Both the position numbers and the translations under genes were made by a program. A DNA stretch of 5,193 nt. Source: SOIA01 sp050116035. Lineage in GTDB: Bacteria; Acidobacteriota; Aminicenantia; Aminicenantales; Aminicenantaceae. The stretch lies in NCBI GenBank assembly GCA_050116035.1, contig JASFPJ010000255.1, positions 1 to 5,193 of the forward strand, written 5' to 3'. The notes below the pieces were generated by a model, which saw nothing but the letters and a program-made list of their open reading frames with translations, did not search any database and had not been told where the DNA came from. Of this stretch, positions 4,120 to 5,193 are shown in pieces; the first letter of the stretch is position 1; every line of letters starts with the position of its first letter.

Positions 4120-5193
4120 ATGAAATCTAAAATCAAATTTATCATTATCATTCTCGTTCTTTTCTCTTTTCTCGCCGCGTGTACATCAGTCAGAGAGGAA
4201 GAGGGCTGGGCGGGCAAGATAGAGGAAGAGGATGGGATCGAAGTCATTTATAATCCTGAAGAGCCTTTGTACGGGGAAATCGATCTTGAATTGGAAGAGG
4301 ATTTAGTTATCGGAGCAGGAGAAGAATTCGATGAGAATTACAATTTCAGGTATATCCGAGATATTGAGGTTGATGATGAAGGAAACATACTGGTTACGGA
4401 TTTCAGAGACTGTCGAATCCAGAAGTATGATAAAGACGGCAAGTATCTCCAAACAATTGGACGAAAGGGGGAGGGGCCGGGTGAGTTTCAAAGGCCATCT
4501 CGCACCTATTTAGCTCCGGACGGAAAGCTCTATGTCAATGAATTGAGAAAACTTCATGTGTTCGATGAAAACCAGGAGTATGAAAGAAGCATCATTCTAA
4601 AATCTCTGCTTCTCAGTTTCGGAGTGACCAAAGAAGGCAACATTATGGGATACACAAACACTCGCTCTGAAGAAGAAATGACCATCGATATCGCACTGAT
4701 TGATCCAGAAGGAAACAGGACAAAAACTATAGCCAGCTATCCAGACCAGGGTGTTCGGATTCAGAGGGGAAACATCATGATTGGCACCACTCCTCCCTAC
4801 AGCGCGGGGTTGTTCTTCTGCCCGGTGGATGAAGATTCAGGGATATACGGATTTTCGGCAGAGTACAAGCTGTTCGAGACCGATTCTTCGGGAGAGATTA
4901 TTCGCCGGATTGAAAAACAGGAGAGGCGCCAGCCGACATCAAAGGATGAAGAAAGTGAATACATCAAGGAACGCTGGGAAAGACAGAAAGAACGGGGAGG
5001 AACGTTGTCTGAAGGCGATGTACGGAAACTAAGCACATTCGCAGAATACAAACCCTATTTCACGAACATCCTTATGGACGATGAAGGCAATCTCTTCCTG
5101 CCCAAGCCAAAGTCGGTTTTGCATCCTGAAGATTATACTAATTATGACTTTTTCAATAAGCAGGGATATTTCTTCTATAAGATCAAAATATCT
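4120..5193 (+). CDS. 6-bladed beta-propeller lipoprotein, C-terminus beyond the window
   Basis: The ATG at 4120 follows a strong AAAGGAGGG site (4107-4115), and the frame stays open for 358 codons to the last base, so the C-terminus is missing. Residues 1-20 are a signal peptide (MKSKIK, an Ile-rich core, FLAA) with a canonical lipobox LAAC; Cys21 should be lipidated. The next residues, TS, carry no Asp at +2, which by the E. coli rule (possibly not valid here) favours the outer membrane. Shared landmarks with the upstream propeller: DLVIGAGEEFDENYNF (61-76), IEVDDEGNILVTDF (82-95), YDKDGKYLQTIGRKGEGPGEF (103-123), LAPDGKLYV (131-139), LIDPEGN (193-199), a charged inter-blade insert (264-300), LMDDEGNLFLP (318-328) and YDFFNKQGYFFYKIKI (342-357). 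By alignment with the 388-aa paralogue the last visible residues match its position near 350, so roughly 40 residues are probably missing. Ligand unknown. Confidence 0.88.
   Translation, partial: MKSKIKFIIIILVLFSFLAACTSVREEEGWAGKIEEEDGIEVIYNPEEPLYGEIDLELEEDLVIGAGEEFDENYNFRYIRDIEVDDEGNILVTDFRDCRIQKYDKDGKYLQTIGRKGEGPGEFQRPSRTYLAPDGKLYVNELRKLHVFDENQEYERSIILKSLLLSFGVTKEGNIMGYTNTRSEEEMTIDIALIDPEGNRTKTIASYPDQGVRIQRGNIMIGTTPPYSAGLFFCPVDEDSGIYGFSAEYKLFETDSSGEIIRRIEKQERRQPTSKDEESEYIKERWERQKERGGTLSEGDVRKLSTFAEYKPYFTNILMDDEGNLFLPKPKSVLHPEDYTNYDFFNKQGYFFYKIKIS

Noticed and set aside
4781..5051. Overlapping 83- and 84-codon frames, one on each strand, in the last propeller region
   Set aside because: Both are shadows of the lipoprotein frame that runs open from 4120 to the window end.
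1..5193. CRISPR array, tRNA, rRNA, transposase or toxin-antitoxin pair
   Set aside because: No regularly spaced repeats, tRNA-like cloverleaf, rRNA segment or recognisable transposase or toxin frame was seen on either strand.

Overview
The window looks like bacterial chromosome. It carries a sodium:solute symporter operon on the minus strand and, facing away from it, three plus-strand genes. Three separate genes encode the same kind of exported protein, a 6-bladed beta-propeller (NHL-like). All three share a pre-propeller block of the type (D/E)L(S)IG-x-x-E-G-DE-x-Y-M/N, and the two longer ones also share an IGRxGxGPGEF motif. From memory, dense families of such propeller lipoproteins are typical of Candidatus Aminicenantes and related Acidobacteriota-like lineages. 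That placement is an inference from protein style only; no rRNA or marker gene is present.

Minus strand (1925 down to 1): a 505-aa SSS-family symporter (408-1925); then a 47-aa single-span membrane protein (268-411) whose ATG overlaps the symporter stop as ATGA; then, after 44 bases, the first 74 codons of a propeller protein that runs off the window (1-223). The tight spacing and good ribosome-binding sites suggest one operon: transporter, small accessory subunit, periplasmic propeller.

The 488-base region 1926-2413 between the divergent units has no convincing gene. It holds a -10-like site and small palindromes for the symporter side, two degenerate copies of a dispersed GTCATTGCGAGC-type repeat, and an inverted-repeat element with AT-rich palindromic ends around a central hairpin. 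The right end of this element overlaps the -35 of a plausible promoter for the plus-strand side.

Plus strand: an unrecognised 89-aa protein (2414-2683), then a 388-aa exported propeller (2893-4059), then a second propeller lipoprotein (4120 to the window end, 358 codons visible and still open). An extended -10 promoter candidate lies in the 60-base gap between the last two.

Working model (inference): the propellers act outside the inner membrane as binding or scaffold proteins, and one of them is made together with a Na+-coupled importer. The three have different export signals: a Sec signal without a lipobox cysteine, an atypical lipobox, and a canonical lipobox. Similar folds may therefore be placed in different compartments. 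The substrate cannot be read from the sequence.
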